From: a virus
Length of the DNA stretch: 39,312 nucleotides
Virus record (IMG/VR): IMGVR_UViG_3300043015_000828
Coordinates: 1-39,312 of that record
Reading direction: 5' to 3' (one strand)
Part shown: piece after piece, positions 15,020 to 25,869 of the stretch
Layout: the number at the start of each line of letters is the position of its first letter
Numbering within the stretch: position 1 is the stretch's first letter
Program-made: the position numbers and the translations under genes
Notes under the pieces: generated by a model
The model's database searches: none
What the model saw: the letters and a program-made list of their open reading frames with translations, nothing else
Told to the model about the DNA's origin: nothing

Positions 15020-17887
15020 TTACCCAAACATAACCATTCTGACCCACGCATGGGTTGTTGTACCAAAGCCGCCTCTACTTGCACCAGTTTCTGTTTCTCT
15101 TAATCTAATACTCATTGCTACTGGGCTTGCCGCATCAAACAATGTAGGAGAACCACTTGAACCTCCTCCTGGAACTTCATGAAATGTTACTGATGTATCA
15201 AATGGTATCATGTTATATTTGTTGTTAGTATAATCATATCCATAAAACATTATTGAAGCAGGTGGTATGTTATATGTACCACTATCAAATGTTATAGTAA
15301 CTTCTCCGCCACTTGCACTATCGATATTAATACTTGAAATACCTGAGGTAACATTTGATGTACCACTTAATTGTCCGCTACTAGCATAATTAAGTTTAAA
15401 CATTTCAACAGAGGCACCGCCTCCTCCACCGCCGCCTGATATAGTAGATTCAGTAACACCTGTAATTCTACCTTGTTGATCAACTGTAATTCTTGCACTT
15501 TTTGTAGAACTACCATATGTGCCTGGAGTAACTGATGTATCGTCTAAATTTACAGTAACAGTACCACTAGTACCGCCGCCACTTAATCCGGTTCCTGCTG
15601 TGACACCTTCTATGTCTCCAGATCCGCCACCGCCTGTTCCTAGTATAGACGTTAAGTCTACTGTGCTACCGCTACCACTGATTGTGATAACATTGCCTAC
15701 TAAACTTAATGTTTGGTTGTCAGTTTCGCTTGTTAAGTAACTGCTTAGGTCTGGTGGAGTAAATGTAAATACACCACTACCACTATTATATGCTAAACTA
15801 CCACTGCCACTTGCACTTGCTGTTGTAACACTTACATCATTTAGTCCAGCACCCTGAGGACCAGTAGCACCTACATTACCCTGTGGTCCTTGTGGACCTG
15901 TAGCACCAGTATTACCCTGTGGTCCAGTATCACCCGTATCACCTTGTGGTCCCTGAGAACCTGTAGCACCTGTTGGACCCACTGGGCCTCTTATATTACC
16001 TAAATTTTGTACAGATGTATTTGAATATGTTAGTATGAGATCATTACTAGTAATTACTGCATTAGTAATTCCTGTACCAGTTGCACCAGTTGAACCAGTA
16101 TTACCCTGTGGACCCTGAGGTCCTGTTGCGCCTACTCCTGATAGATCAATAGTTGTTCCATCGTATGTTAGGTCACTACCTGCTAAACTAATTGTTGGTC
16201 TTGTTTGCAAGTCACTGTATGTTCCAGTGAATGCAACTGTGCTTAATTCTGTATTGCTATTTGCTAATGCATTGGCAACTTCTGCCAAACTGTCTAAGTT
16301 TACATTAGCACCACCTATAAGTTTTGTAACTTCTGCATCAACGTATGCCTGCATGTTTGTATTTGCAGTTGTGGCCTCTGAACTTGTTTGGTAAACACTT
16401 AATGCTGTTGTAAGATCAACTGTATCATTGTTACCACTGATTGTAATAACATTACCTGAAATACTAAGTGTTTGCTCTAGTGCTGATAAGTCTACATTAT
16501 TACCACCGCTAATACTTAAATTAGAAGCCGCTGAATCCCAACTTAAATTTTGTGCATCATTGTCTACATTACTGTAACCCTGAGCATCTAAATATACTTG
16601 AACTTCTGTGTTGCCATATGCAACATTACTATAACTGTTTGTACTTAAGAAACTTGCAACATTAGAATCACTATAATTACCACTGCCGCCGCTTTGTGCT
16701 ACCCAGGCATAATCACTACCATTCCAACTTAATACATCATTGGTACTTGCACCACTTACATTTAGGTGTGCATCTACTCCAGCAGTATCTATGCCACCTG
16801 CACTTGTATCTGCTGGTGTAAATGTAAATACACCTGCATTGTCATACGTTAAACTGCCGTTACCACTTGGTGTTGCTGTTGTTACACTAAAATCTGTTAA
16901 AGTAACATTACTACCACCACCTGAACCTGTTTGGTCTCCTGCTTCAAATTTACTTGTACTACTATTCCAAACTAAAACTTGTCCGTTTGTAATGCCTGTT
17001 GCATCTACATCATTAAGTCCAGATAAATCTAAAAGGCCTGCTAGTGCTGTGGCATTTGCACTAACTGTAACCTTATCTTCGCTCGGTGTTGTGGTCCAAT
17101 CAAATCCTGTACCACCTTCAAATGTTAAAGTATCTTCAGCCTGATCAGCACTTAATGTTGTTTGTCCACTTACTGCAATATTTTTATATGCTAGTTGTAC
17201 ATTACCTCCGGAACCACCTGACACATTGCCTGTAACGTTGACCATATCAACGTTTTGTATTCTTCCATAAGTGTCAACTGTAATTTGAGGAATATGTGTT
17301 GTATTACCGTACACACCTGATGTAACGCCTGTTGCAACTAAATTTAATGTAGCATTAGAATTTACACCTGAACCGCCAGTTACAGTAAGTTGCCCTGAGG
17401 TACCTATTACGTTTCCTACATAACTTGCATTTAAACTTTGTGCTTCTTCTACTGTTGTTGCAACTGGTGTAACAGCAGTTATTTGTCCTTTGCTGTTTAC
17501 TGTAATTGTAGGTACATAAGAACTATTGCCGTATGTTCCAGCAATATTAGAAATGTCTGCAATATAAACACCATTACTGTTTGCAGTTAGTCCACCGCCA
17601 CTGCCTGCTTGTACATTTAGAGTAAGTCCACTTTTATTAAGACCATTGCCCATACTGTAAACATCAGCAGTACCTGGTTTCCAATTGCCGTCGTTATTAT
17701 AAACTAGAACTTGGCCAGCACTAGGAGTATAAGCACCAGATGTAATTACATCTGATATCATATCCATTTCTAAATCTGTTTGATGAACTTCTACATTACC
17801 GTTTGGTCGTACTCTTAAAAATTTACCAGCAGTAAGGCTGGAAACGTCTACGTCATCTAATGTTATGAAGGTGTTTGCAAATGCCAT
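15020..17887 (-). CDS. Collagen-like tail-fibre protein
   Basis: A 955-residue protein. The N-terminus ([26 protein letters not shown]) precedes repeated fibre modules with the signature GxYGxSxxxPxITVDxxGRIT in three copies. Two Gly-X-Y stretches (for example [16 protein letters not shown]) would form a collagen-like triple helix shaft. The C-terminus is Gly-rich ([17 protein letters not shown]) and ends in a globular beta domain. Such proteins form trimeric side or distal fibres in marine T4-like phages. A late box lies at 17918-17925 and AGGA precedes the ATG. It is first in a two-gene late transcript with the 671-residue protein. Confidence 0.82.
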   Translation of the reverse strand: MAFANTFITLDDVDVSSLTAGKFLRVRPNGNVEVHQTDLEMDMISDVITSGAYTPSAGQVLVYNNDGNWKPGTADVYSMGNGLNKSGLTLNVQAGSGGGLTANSNGVYIADISNIAGTYGNSSYVPTITVNSKGQITAVTPVATTVEEAQSLNASYVGNVIGTSGQLTVTGGSGVNSNATLNLVATGVTSGVYGNTTHIPQITVDTYGRIQNVDMVNVTGNVSGGSGGNVQLAYKNIAVSGQTTLSADQAEDTLTFEGGTGFDWTTTPSEDKVTVSANATALAGLLDLSGLNDVDATGITNGQVLVWNSSTSKFEAGDQTGSGGGSNVTLTDFSVTTATPSGNGSLTYDNAGVFTFTPADTSAGGIDTAGVDAHLNVSGASTNDVLSWNGSDYAWVAQSGGSGNYSDSNVASFLSTNSYSNVAYGNTEVQVYLDAQGYSNVDNDAQNLSWDSAASNLSISGGNNVDLSALEQTLSISGNVITISGNNDTVDLTTALSVYQTSSEATTANTNMQAYVDAEVTKLIGGANVNLDSLAEVANALANSNTELSTVAFTGTYSDLQTRPTISLAGSDLTYDGTTIDLSGVGATGPQGPQGNTGSTGATGTGITNAVITSNDLILTYSNTSVQNLGNIRGPVGPTGATGSQGPQGDTGDTGPQGNTGATGPQGPQGNVGATGPQGAGLNDVSVTTASASGSGSLAYNSGSGVFTFTPPDLSSYLTSETDNQTLSLVGNVITISGSGSTVDLTSILGTGGGGSGDIEGVTAGTGLSGGGTSGTVTVNLDDTSVTPGTYGSSTKSARITVDQQGRITGVTESTISGGGGGGGASVEMFKLNYASSGQLSGTSNVTSGISSINIDSASGGEVTITFDSGTYNIPPASIMFYGYDYTNNKYNMIPFDTSVTFHEVPGGGSSGSPTLFDAASPVAMSIRLRETETGASRGGFGTTTHAWVRMVMFG
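15847..15993 (-). repeat. Collagen-like Gly-X-Y coding repeats
   Basis: Nine-base periodic sequence encoding uninterrupted Gly-X-Y triplets ([19 protein letters not shown] and following). A shorter second block lies at about 16076-16138. High local similarity between triplets makes length change by slippage or recombination likely. Confidence 0.8.
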
Positions 17888-17917
17888 CCAAGTTGTCCTA
17901 AATTAGTGTTATAACAC

Positions 17918-17925
17918 TATTTATC
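17918..17925 (-). promoter_or_regulatory. Late promoter box for the collagen-like fibre operon
   Basis: GATAAATA on the minus strand, 31 bases before the start codon. A perfect 14-base palindrome (AGTGTTATAACACT, 17905-17918) abuts it and spans the expected start site. Confidence 0.68.
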
Positions 17926-17929
17926 AACT

Positions 17930-18364
17930 TTATGCAGAAAGAATTACTCTGGAGATTTGACCGTAACTTGAATCGTATGTTTCGCCATCACCTATATGTT
18001 CTCTGTCCATATAACATCTAACAAAGGTAAAGTTTCCCTGGAATGTATACGCCGCTGAACCAGTTGCTGGATCATTAGCATTAAATTGTATGTATCCATC
18101 TGGATTATATGCAACTGCCTGATCAGTTAAACTGCCGTATATAGTAGTGTCTGGTACTAAATCAAACCAATCTGTACTAGTTGGTTCTAAAGATAATGTA
18201 CATTGGATTCTAAATCTGCCAACAAATTCTGCATAAGTAACTTGGAGTGTATGATAGCCATCACTATATCCGTAATAAGCATCACCTTTAATTTCTGTCC
18301 CGTACTTATTCATGTCTGTGCCTGATGCATCAAACATGTTCATACTTCTTCTGTTTATTGGCAT
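17930..18364 (-). CDS. Virion-type hypothetical protein
   Basis: A 144-residue protein, beta-rich, with patterns such as YHTLQVTYAEFVGRFRIQCTLS and AAYTFQGNFTFVRCYMDREH. It looks like a small beta-sandwich domain. GAGGAAT precedes the ATG, and a late box (18388-18395) lies only 23 bases upstream, so it is a late gene. Its position directly upstream of the fibre cluster suggests a tail or baseplate decoration protein. No enzymatic motif is recognised, and the family is uncertain. Confidence 0.65.
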   Translation of the reverse strand: MPINRRSMNMFDASGTDMNKYGTEIKGDAYYGYSDGYHTLQVTYAEFVGRFRIQCTLSLEPTSTDWFDLVPDTTIYGSLTDQAVAYNPDGYIQFNANDPATGSAAYTFQGNFTFVRCYMDREHIGDGETYDSSYGQISRVILSA

Positions 18365-18387
18365 AGTATTCCTCTAAATGATAATAC

Positions 18388-18395
18388 TATTTATC
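18388..18395 (-). promoter_or_regulatory. Late promoter box GATAAATA
   Basis: GATAAATA on the minus strand upstream of the 144-residue gene and just beyond the lysozyme stop codon. It gives a short leader that includes GAGGAAT. Confidence 0.65.
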
Positions 18396-18397
18396 AC

Positions 18398-18862
18398 TTA
18401 GACTTTTTCTAATCTTTCCATTAAACGTTCAGCACGATTAGTAACCTGTCGGTACCATTTTGAATCTCTGCCTTCAACGCCGGCTTGTTTCCAGTCTTGT
18501 TCTTCAAGTGCTTTCTTAAAGTTTTTAAATCCTGATAATCTTGTTCTGCCCATATTAAACATCATGTTTACTAATATTTGTTGAACTTCGTCTGGCCAAT
18601 CACCAAAGTCTTCATATAATACTTCACACTCTGATATTGCAGTATCTAGATCTTTTTCAAAACATTCTTTCACTCTATCCTCATCTACAGGAGTTCCTAC
18701 TGGCTTTCCATATTCTGGGTCTGATTCTAAAACCAAATGGCCAACACCAAATGTTGGTAATCCTAAATGATCGTGATATACTTCGTATACAACACCTTCA
18801 TCTATTTTTAATTGTTCAAAGACTGCTTCTCTATCTAACGTTGTGTCTTTTCTAAAAAACAT
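18398..18862 (-). CDS. e: T4-type lysozyme (endolysin, GH24)
   Basis: A 154-residue protein aligning along its length with T4 lysozyme. The catalytic pattern is present: Glu22 in KIDEG, Asp31 in YHDHLG and Thr37 before FGVGHL. The C-terminal half keeps NMMFNMGRTRLSGFKNF and the SKWYRQVTNRAERL motif. It cleaves the N-acetylmuramic acid to N-acetylglucosamine bond in peptidoglycan. No signal peptide is seen, so release needs a holin. The ribosome-binding site GAGGAG overlaps the stop of the 216-residue gene upstream. The spanin genes are at 26.8-27.7 kb, so the lysis functions are split. Confidence 0.93.
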   Translation of the reverse strand: MFFRKDTTLDREAVFEQLKIDEGVVYEVYHDHLGLPTFGVGHLVLESDPEYGKPVGTPVDEDRVKECFEKDLDTAISECEVLYEDFGDWPDEVQQILVNMMFNMGRTRLSGFKNFKKALEEQDWKQAGVEGRDSKWYRQVTNRAERLMERLEKV

Positions 18863-18871
18863 ATATTCTCC

Positions 18872-19522
18872 TCAATATAATCGAATCTTCTGTATATTTA
18901 CAATATAATCAGAAAAATTGATCTTTAAAAAGGCAGATACTTCTTTTAAATCTTCTGATTTGCAATACAGAAAGTTATCTACCCATATTCTAGAATTTGA
19001 ATTGTACCATTGAGCCATTGTAAAATTTTCTTTTACAAACGAGTAAATGTCCTCTCTAAGTTTTACTGTATCTATAACAGGACTTTTATAAGGCACATAA
19101 AATTCTATTTTAGTATCGTATTTACTATACCAATATTTATTTCTATATATTATACTAGGTGTAAAAGTTTCTAACATTTTGATATTGTCTTTATCGATAG
19201 GACCTACAATGTTTACAACAAGATGTCCATAATTTTCTATAACAGTATCGATAACGTCTAAATTATTTGTATATAAATTTATGCTACTAGTATTTTCAAA
19301 AATTTTATATTCATGTGAATATGTAAACATATCGTACAACTCAATACCCATTTTTCTTATTTCAGGAATATTATAGTGTGTATTATTACCTTCTAATCTT
19401 ATCTTATATGGATACTGATAGAAGAATATAATACTGCTAGGCTCGACTGAAAAGCCTTTATACTTAGTACCTAAAGGTGTTACTAGTTGCCCTGTTCGTA
19501 ACTCAATTGGTTGTAAATTCAT
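18872..19522 (-). CDS. Hypothetical protein downstream of ClpA
   Basis: A 216-residue protein of unrecognised family, rich in Tyr, Asn and Ile. It has a mixed alpha/beta pattern: SSIIFFYQYPYKIRLEG, NYGHLVVNIVGP, TKIEFYVPYKSPV, and a terminal KINFSDYIVNIQKIRLY. It begins 20 bases inside the ClpA gene and has no clear ribosome-binding site, so it depends on coupling. Two repeated ferredoxin-like halves are possible but not established. The tight link with ClpA might mean an adaptor or substrate, which is speculation. Confidence 0.62.
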   Translation of the reverse strand: MNLQPIELRTGQLVTPLGTKYKGFSVEPSSIIFFYQYPYKIRLEGNNTHYNIPEIRKMGIELYDMFTYSHEYKIFENTSSINLYTNNLDVIDTVIENYGHLVVNIVGPIDKDNIKMLETFTPSIIYRNKYWYSKYDTKIEFYVPYKSPVIDTVKLREDIYSFVKENFTMAQWYNSNSRIWVDNFLYCKSEDLKEVSAFLKINFSDYIVNIQKIRLY

Positions 19523-21692
19523 ATGTGTCTGTGTATGTTACTTCTATATTGATATCTTTAAGATCTTCAAATACAATCTTTTTACTCAATGGCTTTTTAA
19601 TATTTTCTTCGAACGCTCGTTTTAACGGTCTAGCACCCATGCTAGGCTCATAGCCATCTTCTGCTAATTGCTGTCTAGCAACATCAGTTAATGAAATAGT
19701 AATTGAACTTTCATTTTCTTGTAATAGATTGTTTGTTTCTTTTACTAATTTATCAACAATAAGTAACATAAGATCTTTACTTAGTTTATTAAATCGTATT
19801 ACAGAATCTAATCTATTTCTAAACTCTGGTGTAAAGAATTTTTCAACTGCTTTACTGACTGCACTAGATTTAGTTTGATCACCGAAACCAATTTTCTTTG
19901 TTTCTGCATCAGCGGCGCCTAAGTTACTTGTCATTAGTAATACAACATTACTAAAGTCTACAACTTTACCTGTTGCTCCTGTAAGTCTGCCATCGTCCAT
20001 TACTTGTAGCAATACTTGTAATACTTCTGGTGCGGCTTTCTCTACTTCATCTAACAGCAATACACAATTAGGATTCTCTTCTACTTCTGCAAGTAATTGT
20101 CCTTGACCCATCTTACCTTCAGCATGTCCAACATAACCTGGAGGAGCACCAATCAGTTTACTTACACTATGTCTTTCCATGTACTCAGACATATCAATTT
20201 TTACTAACTTAGATTCAAGTTCTTCTGCTAATTGTTTTGCTGTTTCTGTTTTACCAACTCCAGTAGGTCCTACAAATAAGAAAGAACCAATTGGTTTATT
20301 CTTTTCTCTGAGTCCGGATTTACTTACAACTATGCTTTCAACAATTTTATCTATTGCTTCGTCTTGTCCAAACACTTTTGTTTTAATTCTGCTATCTAAT
20401 GTTTTATATCCATCTTTGCTATCAGTGTCAACAACATCTTTACCTATATTAGATATTTTACTAATTACTGAAACAATATCTGATAGTTCAACTACCTTAT
20501 CTCCTCTAAGTTTTACTGTAGCACCTGCGGCATCAACTACATCTAATGCTTTGTCTGGAAATGCTTTGTTCTTAATATATCTATCACAGAGATCTACTGC
20601 TTTTTCTAATATACTTTCTGAGTAAGTAACTTTGTGGAATGTTTCGTAGTAATTATTTAAACCTTTAAGAATTTGTTTAGTGCTTTCAATATCAGTTTCT
20701 TTAACATCTAGCCTAGCAAATCTACGCATCAATGCTCTATCTTTTTCAAAACTATCTGCAAATTCATCTGGTGTTGTTGCACCAATAGTAAGTAGTTTGC
20801 CTTTACCTAAGATAGGTTTTATCAAATTAGCAATGTCTACACTACTACCACCTGCACTACCGGCACCCATTATCATATGTATTTCATCTATAAACAAAAT
20901 AGCATTAGGACTATCTTCTAATGTTTCTAATACGTTCTTAAATCTTTCTTCAAAGTCACCTCTATATCTAGTGCCAGCAAGTATATCACCTACACTTAAA
21001 CTATAAACAATTTTATTCTGTATTGCGTCTGGTACTTCGCCGTCTACAATTCTTTTTGCAAGTCCTTCTGCTATAGCAGTTTTACCTACACCAGGCTCTC
21101 CAATAAGAACACAATTATTCTTTTTACGTCTTGCAAGAATATGTACTAGATCATCTACTTCCGTGTGTCTTCCTATTAATTTATCTATTTTGTTTTCTTG
21201 TGCTTCGTGATTTAAATTTTTTGTAAAGTCTTCTAAAAGTTCTTGATTTTTGTTGCTTCTAAATTTATTCTCTAAAAATTCTATTACATTATTTTTGTTA
21301 GCACCATTAAGATTTACAAAGTAACAAGCAAAACTGTTTTCTTCGTTTAAGATGCTTACAAATAAATCTAGTGGTTTTATCTCAGTTCGTCCTGAGAAGA
21401 TAACTTGGGCAAGACAACGTTGTATGACCCTCTCTATGCTTACAGTTTTCTTTGGTAACCCTTTTGCACCATATGTAGAAACTAAAGCATTTAAGTTAGG
21501 ATCATCTAGATAATGATTTATATCTTCTATAATATTTTTAGATACAACGTGCATATCATCTAATAATTCAAGTACCGATTCTTCTTCTAACAGACACATC
21601 ATAATATGTTCTAAAGTAACATATTCGTGCTTCTTGTCAGTAGCAAACGATACAGCATTTTCTATGATATTATCTATATACTTGCTTTCCAT
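19503..21692 (-). CDS. clpA: ClpA-type AAA+ unfoldase
   Basis: A 729-residue protein close to bacterial ClpA in length, lacking the ClpB middle domain. It has an N-domain (1-145, with [12 protein letters not shown]). AAA1 carries Walker A GEPGVGKT (198-205) and Walker B ILFIDE (265-270). AAA2 carries GPTGVGKT (475-482), pore loop GYVG (519-522) and VLLLDE (544-549). Residues 601-603 are IGF, the loop that docks ClpA/X onto ClpP. It should unfold proteins using ATP and feed them to ClpP; a phage ClpP lies at 38.5 kb. It overlaps dnaJ upstream by 23 bases. Confidence 0.93.
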   Translation of the reverse strand: MESKYIDNIIENAVSFATDKKHEYVTLEHIMMCLLEEESVLELLDDMHVVSKNIIEDINHYLDDPNLNALVSTYGAKGLPKKTVSIERVIQRCLAQVIFSGRTEIKPLDLFVSILNEENSFACYFVNLNGANKNNVIEFLENKFRSNKNQELLEDFTKNLNHEAQENKIDKLIGRHTEVDDLVHILARRKKNNCVLIGEPGVGKTAIAEGLAKRIVDGEVPDAIQNKIVYSLSVGDILAGTRYRGDFEERFKNVLETLEDSPNAILFIDEIHMIMGAGSAGGSSVDIANLIKPILGKGKLLTIGATTPDEFADSFEKDRALMRRFARLDVKETDIESTKQILKGLNNYYETFHKVTYSESILEKAVDLCDRYIKNKAFPDKALDVVDAAGATVKLRGDKVVELSDIVSVISKISNIGKDVVDTDSKDGYKTLDSRIKTKVFGQDEAIDKIVESIVVSKSGLREKNKPIGSFLFVGPTGVGKTETAKQLAEELESKLVKIDMSEYMERHSVSKLIGAPPGYVGHAEGKMGQGQLLAEVEENPNCVLLLDEVEKAAPEVLQVLLQVMDDGRLTGATGKVVDFSNVVLLMTSNLGAADAETKKIGFGDQTKSSAVSKAVEKFFTPEFRNRLDSVIRFNKLSKDLMLLIVDKLVKETNNLLQENESSITISLTDVARQQLAEDGYEPSMGARPLKRAFEENIKKPLSKKIVFEDLKDINIEVTYTDTYEFTTN

Positions 21693-22467
21693 AATTATGT
21701 TTTTCCTTAATATTATTTAAAGTTTGCTTGTCTTCGTCGTCAGTTATCTTGGGCACATCTAAATCTATAATAATATATAGATCACCTACAATAGAACTGT
21801 TAGGTTTAATCATACCTAAGCCTTTCATTTTCAATCTACTGCCTGGAGCAGTACCCGGCGGAACCGTTAGTGTATACCTTTTGTTATCTAGATGTCTTAT
21901 AATAACTTCGCACCCAGTCATAGCATCAATGGCATTGATATTAAATCGTTGAAAGAGGTGTCTTCCATCTCTCCCCCAATTTGTAGGAGCATCAATATGA
22001 ATTCTCACAATCAAGTCGCCCGGTGGAAGTTCCCTATATCTAACAGGACCTTTGCCACTTAATCTTAATTTAGAGCCTACATCTAATCCTTGATCTATTT
22101 TAACAGTAAGGTTTGCGTATCCAGTATTTACAACTATATCAGTACCTGTATAAGCCTGCAACAATGTAATAGAAACATCTACTACTCCGTCAGGGTTTCT
22201 ACTTGGCTGCCTACGTTGTCCAAATATATCTCCGAATATATCACCAAAGCCTCCGCCACCTGCGAACTGTTCAAAAGGATTAGGATTATCATATTGAGCC
22301 CTTTTGTTTGGATCACTTAGAACTTCATATGCTCCCTGTATCCTTTTAAACTGTTCTTGATCACCACCTTTATCAGGATGATGCTTACTCGCAAGTTTGC
22401 GGTATGCTTTCTTTATATCCTGTTCTGTCGCGTCTCGTTGTACGCCAAGAGTATTGTAGTGATCCAT
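21670..22467 (-). CDS. dnaJ: DnaJ/CbpA-type J-domain co-chaperone
   Basis: A 265-residue protein. The J domain occupies residues 1-62 with the HPD motif at 30-32 (KHHPDKGG) that activates Hsp70 ATPase. A Gly/Phe-rich linker follows (66-83), then a two-part substrate-binding domain (about 94-255, including LRLSGKGP and LKMKGLGM). The DnaJ zinc-finger cysteines are absent, so it is of the class B/CbpA type. No phage DnaK is in the window, so it probably acts with host DnaK. The promoter at 22474-22502 leads directly to the ATG without a leader; clpA and the 216-residue gene follow. Confidence 0.92.
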   Translation of the reverse strand: MDHYNTLGVQRDATEQDIKKAYRKLASKHHPDKGGDQEQFKRIQGAYEVLSDPNKRAQYDNPNPFEQFAGGGGFGDIFGDIFGQRRQPSRNPDGVVDVSITLLQAYTGTDIVVNTGYANLTVKIDQGLDVGSKLRLSGKGPVRYRELPPGDLIVRIHIDAPTNWGRDGRHLFQRFNINAIDAMTGCEVIIRHLDNKRYTLTVPPGTAPGSRLKMKGLGMIKPNSSIVGDLYIIIDLDVPKITDDEDKQTLNNIKEKHNYGKQVYR

Positions 22468-22473
22468 AAACTT

Positions 22474-22502
22474 ATTATACTGCCATATGGATTAGAAGTC
22501 AA
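22474..22502 (-). promoter_or_regulatory. Early promoter giving a leaderless dnaJ-clpA mRNA
   Basis: TTGACT (22502-22497), a 17-base spacer and TATAAT (22479-22474) on the minus strand, then six bases to the ATG. It lies immediately after the terminator of the TonB-receptor gene. Confidence 0.85.
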
Positions 22503-22503
22503 G

Positions 22504-22529
22504 AAAAAGGGTGCCAAAAAACACCCTTT
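22504..22529 (-). terminator. Intrinsic terminator after the TonB-receptor gene
   Basis: On the minus strand AAAGGGTG (22529-22522), a loop of eight bases and CACCCTTT (22513-22506), continuing into a T-run. It isolates the receptor gene from the dnaJ promoter that follows. Confidence 0.85.
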
Positions 22530-22548
22530 ATTCTGTTCTTGGATTCGT

Positions 22549-25500
22549 TTAGAAAACGTATTTAAGTCCAAGTTGTAAGCGGTAAGTACTTCTATAGTAA
22601 TTGGTAACTTGGTTATCAATTCTATCTATGTTCATACCATAAGCAGGTCTGTATTCATAAGACCAACTACCATCACCATTGTTGATAGGAGTTGCTTCTG
22701 CAATACTTCTTGCTGTTCCGTTTGCTTTGGTTTGTTTACCCCAATCGCTATCAAGCAAGTTGAGTAAGTTTTCAACGTCAAGTGTAATTATAAATTTATC
22801 CTTGTCTGTTAAACCTAGTCCAGGAAGTTCCTGTGTAAATTTAAAGTCAAGTCTGTAATTCCAATCTGTTTCAAACTCATTAATTGGTGCAAAACCACCT
22901 GCATACTTACCTAACCCTGAGGCGGCAATGTAGGCATTAAAGTCGTCTGCAAACCAACTTGGTATAATTACGTCAGTTCCAGATCCGTCTGGGACATAGA
23001 ATGCCGCAGTTTCGTCTCTTGTTGACTCTCTGTCAAGACCCCATAAAGCACCATCTTTGTATTGTCCTAATGTGTATGAGAAAGGCTCACCACTTACAGC
23101 ACTAACAATAAATGTAAATCTACTTGGAGAATTTTCAAACCAGTTAGCAGTATAGTTACCTACAAAACTAAATGTGTGTTCTCTTTCGTAAACTGATCTA
23201 TGCATTACGTCTTCATTAAAGTCATCATACTTAGTAGTATACTTAAAGTTAGAAATGTTTCTACTTGAAGTTAAGTTACCAACAGTATCAACATCTTGCC
23301 ATGTGTAGTTTGCATAAAAGTCAAACCCATTTTCAAATGCTTTACTTACACTAACTGCAAACAATTCGCTTTCGCCTTTGCCTGTGTTAGTTAGTAACAT
23401 GTCATAACCTCTATAATCATAGAAACGTTCCATTGCTTTACTACATAAACTATAGTCTGCGTATATATCTCTGCCATCTGGTCCAACACCAATTGGTAAG
23501 TTGGTAACAGGTATATCACAGTTGGCTACGCCGGCAAATGCTGGATTACCAAGTCTAAGTTGTTTGTAGTGTAAGTCTTTGTCAGTTCTAGTCATTAAGA
23601 AGTCTGCACTCATGTAGTATCCATCGCCCATTACCCAATCAGCACCTACAGAAAGTTTTAACTCTCTTGGTAACTCAAAGTTTGGATCTAGGATATCTGC
23701 AAATGCAGGTATAAAACCTTCCTGACCAGGTTGATAAATGTAACTGTCAAATGTTGTTGTATCAAAACCATCGAACCCTGCGGCCGCTGATAATGGTACG
23801 TTAGCATTTTGGATACCAATACCGTCATTACTGAAAGTACCGCCCATCCATACATTAGGTCTACCACCTGTAAAGTATCCAGCACCACCTCTGAACGTTA
23901 GTTCTTGGAAAGCACCGAAGTCGTCTGCGTCATAAACAAAACTTACTCTAGGTAAAAATACATCTTTACCGTCTAGGCTGACATCATTTCTGATACCATA
24001 ATAGCCGTTAAGTGTATCATTATACTTAGGTGCATCGTCCATTGAGATTTTCTCATAACGTGCGCCGTAGTTAAGTGTAAGTCTATCACTGTAATCCCAA
24101 GTATCTTGAACATAGTAACTAGTTGTTTCTATTTCGAAGAAAGCGGCTCCATCTGCTGGGTTACCACTTGGGGAGTTTCTATAGTCAATGCTATAAGGAT
24201 TCTTGTTCTCAAAGTCCTCAATACTTGCGTATTCAAGAACACCGTCTGAGTATGCAACGAACCCGTTTGCTACATCAACACCATTTTTAGAAATACCTGC
24301 AACCAATTCATGTGAACCAATTAAGTAAGATAGTTCAAACTCTAATTCACTTGATTGTGTTTCTAAAAAGTTGTAATGTCTAAATGGATCAGGTCCTACT
24401 AGGACTTGTGGTCCTCTATCGCCTTCTCCTAACTCTACGATTGCTCTCATAAAGTCATCGCCACCAACACTTGCTTGTGAAGTTTCAACAAGTCTATCAC
24501 CATATCTAAATGTAGTAGATAGTCTGTCATTCCAATCACTAAACACTTGGAAACTGTCTGCTGTCAAGTCTGTAGTTTTAATATAGTTACCACTTGTGAG
24601 TGCTAATACTGTATTTGAACCACCGTACTCTCTAACGTCATTGTTTTCTGATGTCTGGTTTGTGTATGTTGCTCTGTGTGAGTCATTAATGTTCCAGTCT
24701 AGTTTAATTAGCATATCTTCATCAAGTAATGAATTAACACCACCTGAGGCCGAACCTGCGTCATACCCATACACATCATTAGCAATGCCAATAATTCTGT
24801 CTGCGTCTGCTACAGTTACGCCATCAACTTCTCTAAGGGCACCACTACCTGATGCTCCCCAGATGCCTGGTTCACTTTTCTCAAATTTGTCATAGTTTAC
24901 AAAAAAGAATAACTTATCCTCAAGGATAGGTCCGCCTAATGTAAACCCTTTTGTGTCTTCCTCAAACTCACCAACAGTAAGTTCTTGGCCGTCAATCTCA
25001 TCTCCAACCCAACTATCGCTAGTTGTAAAGCCGTAAACAGATCCTGACAGTTCGTTGGTACCTGACTTAGTAACAACGTTAATAACACCTGCTGTTGACC
25101 CTGAGTCTCTGACATCATAATCTACAACACTAACAGATACCTGCTCTACTGAGTCAAGTGATAGAGGAGATTTAACTCCAGGATAACCACCATACTCTAG
25201 ACCAAAGTCATCTGATTGCCCAATACCGTCAACTTGAAATTGACTGTATCTAGCATTGGTACCTGCAATCGAAATACTTTCAGTATCATCGCCATTAAAA
25301 GAAATACTATAAACATTCACAAAAGGTTGTGTTGCTACTGCATCTTTAATGTCTCTGTTGACACTGGCAATATCCATAATCTGATCGCCGGTTAATGTGC
25401 TTCTAGGTCCTGTAATAAGACCTGAAGTATTTGTTGCCTGTCCAACAACAACTAGTTCTTCAACTGAATCTGTACTTCTAAGAGTAAGTTTAACTCTGGA

Positions 25501-25803
25501 AGTTTCAGACAGTTCAAGATAAATGTTGTCTAACTCAGCATATCCATCTGCACCAAAAACAAGGACCCTGTAAGGACCACCAACACGTAGATTCCTAGCA
25601 AGGAATACTCCGTCTTCGTTTGTTATTTGTGTTGACGTTGAACCTGACGGTTCATGGATAATGGAGACGTCTGCTCCTGATACGACCGCACCAGTAGAGT
25701 TCAGAATTGAACCTCTGATTGCGGAAGTAGTTTCTTGGGCAAATACCGGTACACTTATTAAAAGTGTTGCCGCTAACCCAAGGAATAGTTTGCGAATATT
25801 CAT
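22549..25803 (-). CDS. Complete Oar-like TonB-dependent outer-membrane receptor
   Basis: A 1084-residue protein with a signal peptide (1-22, cut after VFA), a carboxypeptidase-regulatory-like beta-sandwich (about 27-110), VEELVVVG at 114-121, a plug domain (about 130-255, with INVVTKSGTNELSG), and a long beta-barrel ending in an aromatic residue (LQLGLKYVF). This is the layout of bacterial Oar-type transporters, not of any phage structural protein. The start at 25803 has AGGAG eight bases upstream; longer frames lack it. A perfect TATAAATA late box, a leader with two hairpins, and a terminator surround it. It would sit in the host outer membrane; substrate unknown. It is very unusual in a phage. 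Confidence 0.93.
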   Translation of the reverse strand: MNIRKLFLGLAATLLISVPVFAQETTSAIRGSILNSTGAVVSGADVSIIHEPSGSTSTQITNEDGVFLARNLRVGGPYRVLVFGADGYAELDNIYLELSETSRVKLTLRSTDSVEELVVVGQATNTSGLITGPRSTLTGDQIMDIASVNRDIKDAVATQPFVNVYSISFNGDDTESISIAGTNARYSQFQVDGIGQSDDFGLEYGGYPGVKSPLSLDSVEQVSVSVVDYDVRDSGSTAGVINVVTKSGTNELSGSVYGFTTSDSWVGDEIDGQELTVGEFEEDTKGFTLGGPILEDKLFFFVNYDKFEKSEPGIWGASGSGALREVDGVTVADADRIIGIANDVYGYDAGSASGGVNSLLDEDMLIKLDWNINDSHRATYTNQTSENNDVREYGGSNTVLALTSGNYIKTTDLTADSFQVFSDWNDRLSTTFRYGDRLVETSQASVGGDDFMRAIVELGEGDRGPQVLVGPDPFRHYNFLETQSSELEFELSYLIGSHELVAGISKNGVDVANGFVAYSDGVLEYASIEDFENKNPYSIDYRNSPSGNPADGAAFFEIETTSYYVQDTWDYSDRLTLNYGARYEKISMDDAPKYNDTLNGYYGIRNDVSLDGKDVFLPRVSFVYDADDFGAFQELTFRGGAGYFTGGRPNVWMGGTFSNDGIGIQNANVPLSAAAGFDGFDTTTFDSYIYQPGQEGFIPAFADILDPNFELPRELKLSVGADWVMGDGYYMSADFLMTRTDKDLHYKQLRLGNPAFAGVANCDIPVTNLPIGVGPDGRDIYADYSLCSKAMERFYDYRGYDMLLTNTGKGESELFAVSVSKAFENGFDFYANYTWQDVDTVGNLTSSRNISNFKYTTKYDDFNEDVMHRSVYEREHTFSFVGNYTANWFENSPSRFTFIVSAVSGEPFSYTLGQYKDGALWGLDRESTRDETAAFYVPDGSGTDVIIPSWFADDFNAYIAASGLGKYAGGFAPINEFETDWNYRLDFKFTQELPGLGLTDKDKFIITLDVENLLNLLDSDWGKQTKANGTARSIAEATPINNGDGSWSYEYRPAYGMNIDRIDNQVTNYYRSTYRLQLGLKYVF

Positions 25804-25834
25804 AACCACTCCTGTTTCGCTTTGTGTGTTTAAC

Positions 25835-25859
25835 AAAAAATAGGAGGAATTCTCCTATT
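25835..25859 (-). terminator. Terminator-like hairpin in the leader of the receptor gene
   Basis: AATAGGAG (25859-25852) and CTCCTATT (25846-25839) form an eight-pair stem around a five-base loop, followed by a T-run, between the late promoter and the ribosome-binding site. Position and form suggest an attenuator that limits read-through into the receptor gene. Confidence 0.65.
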
Positions 25860-25869
25860 ACAATGCACC

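Noticed and set aside
18363-18390. Perfect ATAGTATT/AATACTAT stem covering the start codon of the 144-residue gene
   Set aside because: The 5' arm lies mostly inside the late box, upstream of the expected transcription start, so it would not be present in the mRNA.
22549-25803. The TonB-receptor gene as host contamination in the assembly
   Set aside because: It is framed by a T4-type late box and a terminator directly joined to a phage-style leaderless dnaJ promoter, which argues for a genuine phage locus. Read mapping is still needed to exclude a chimera.
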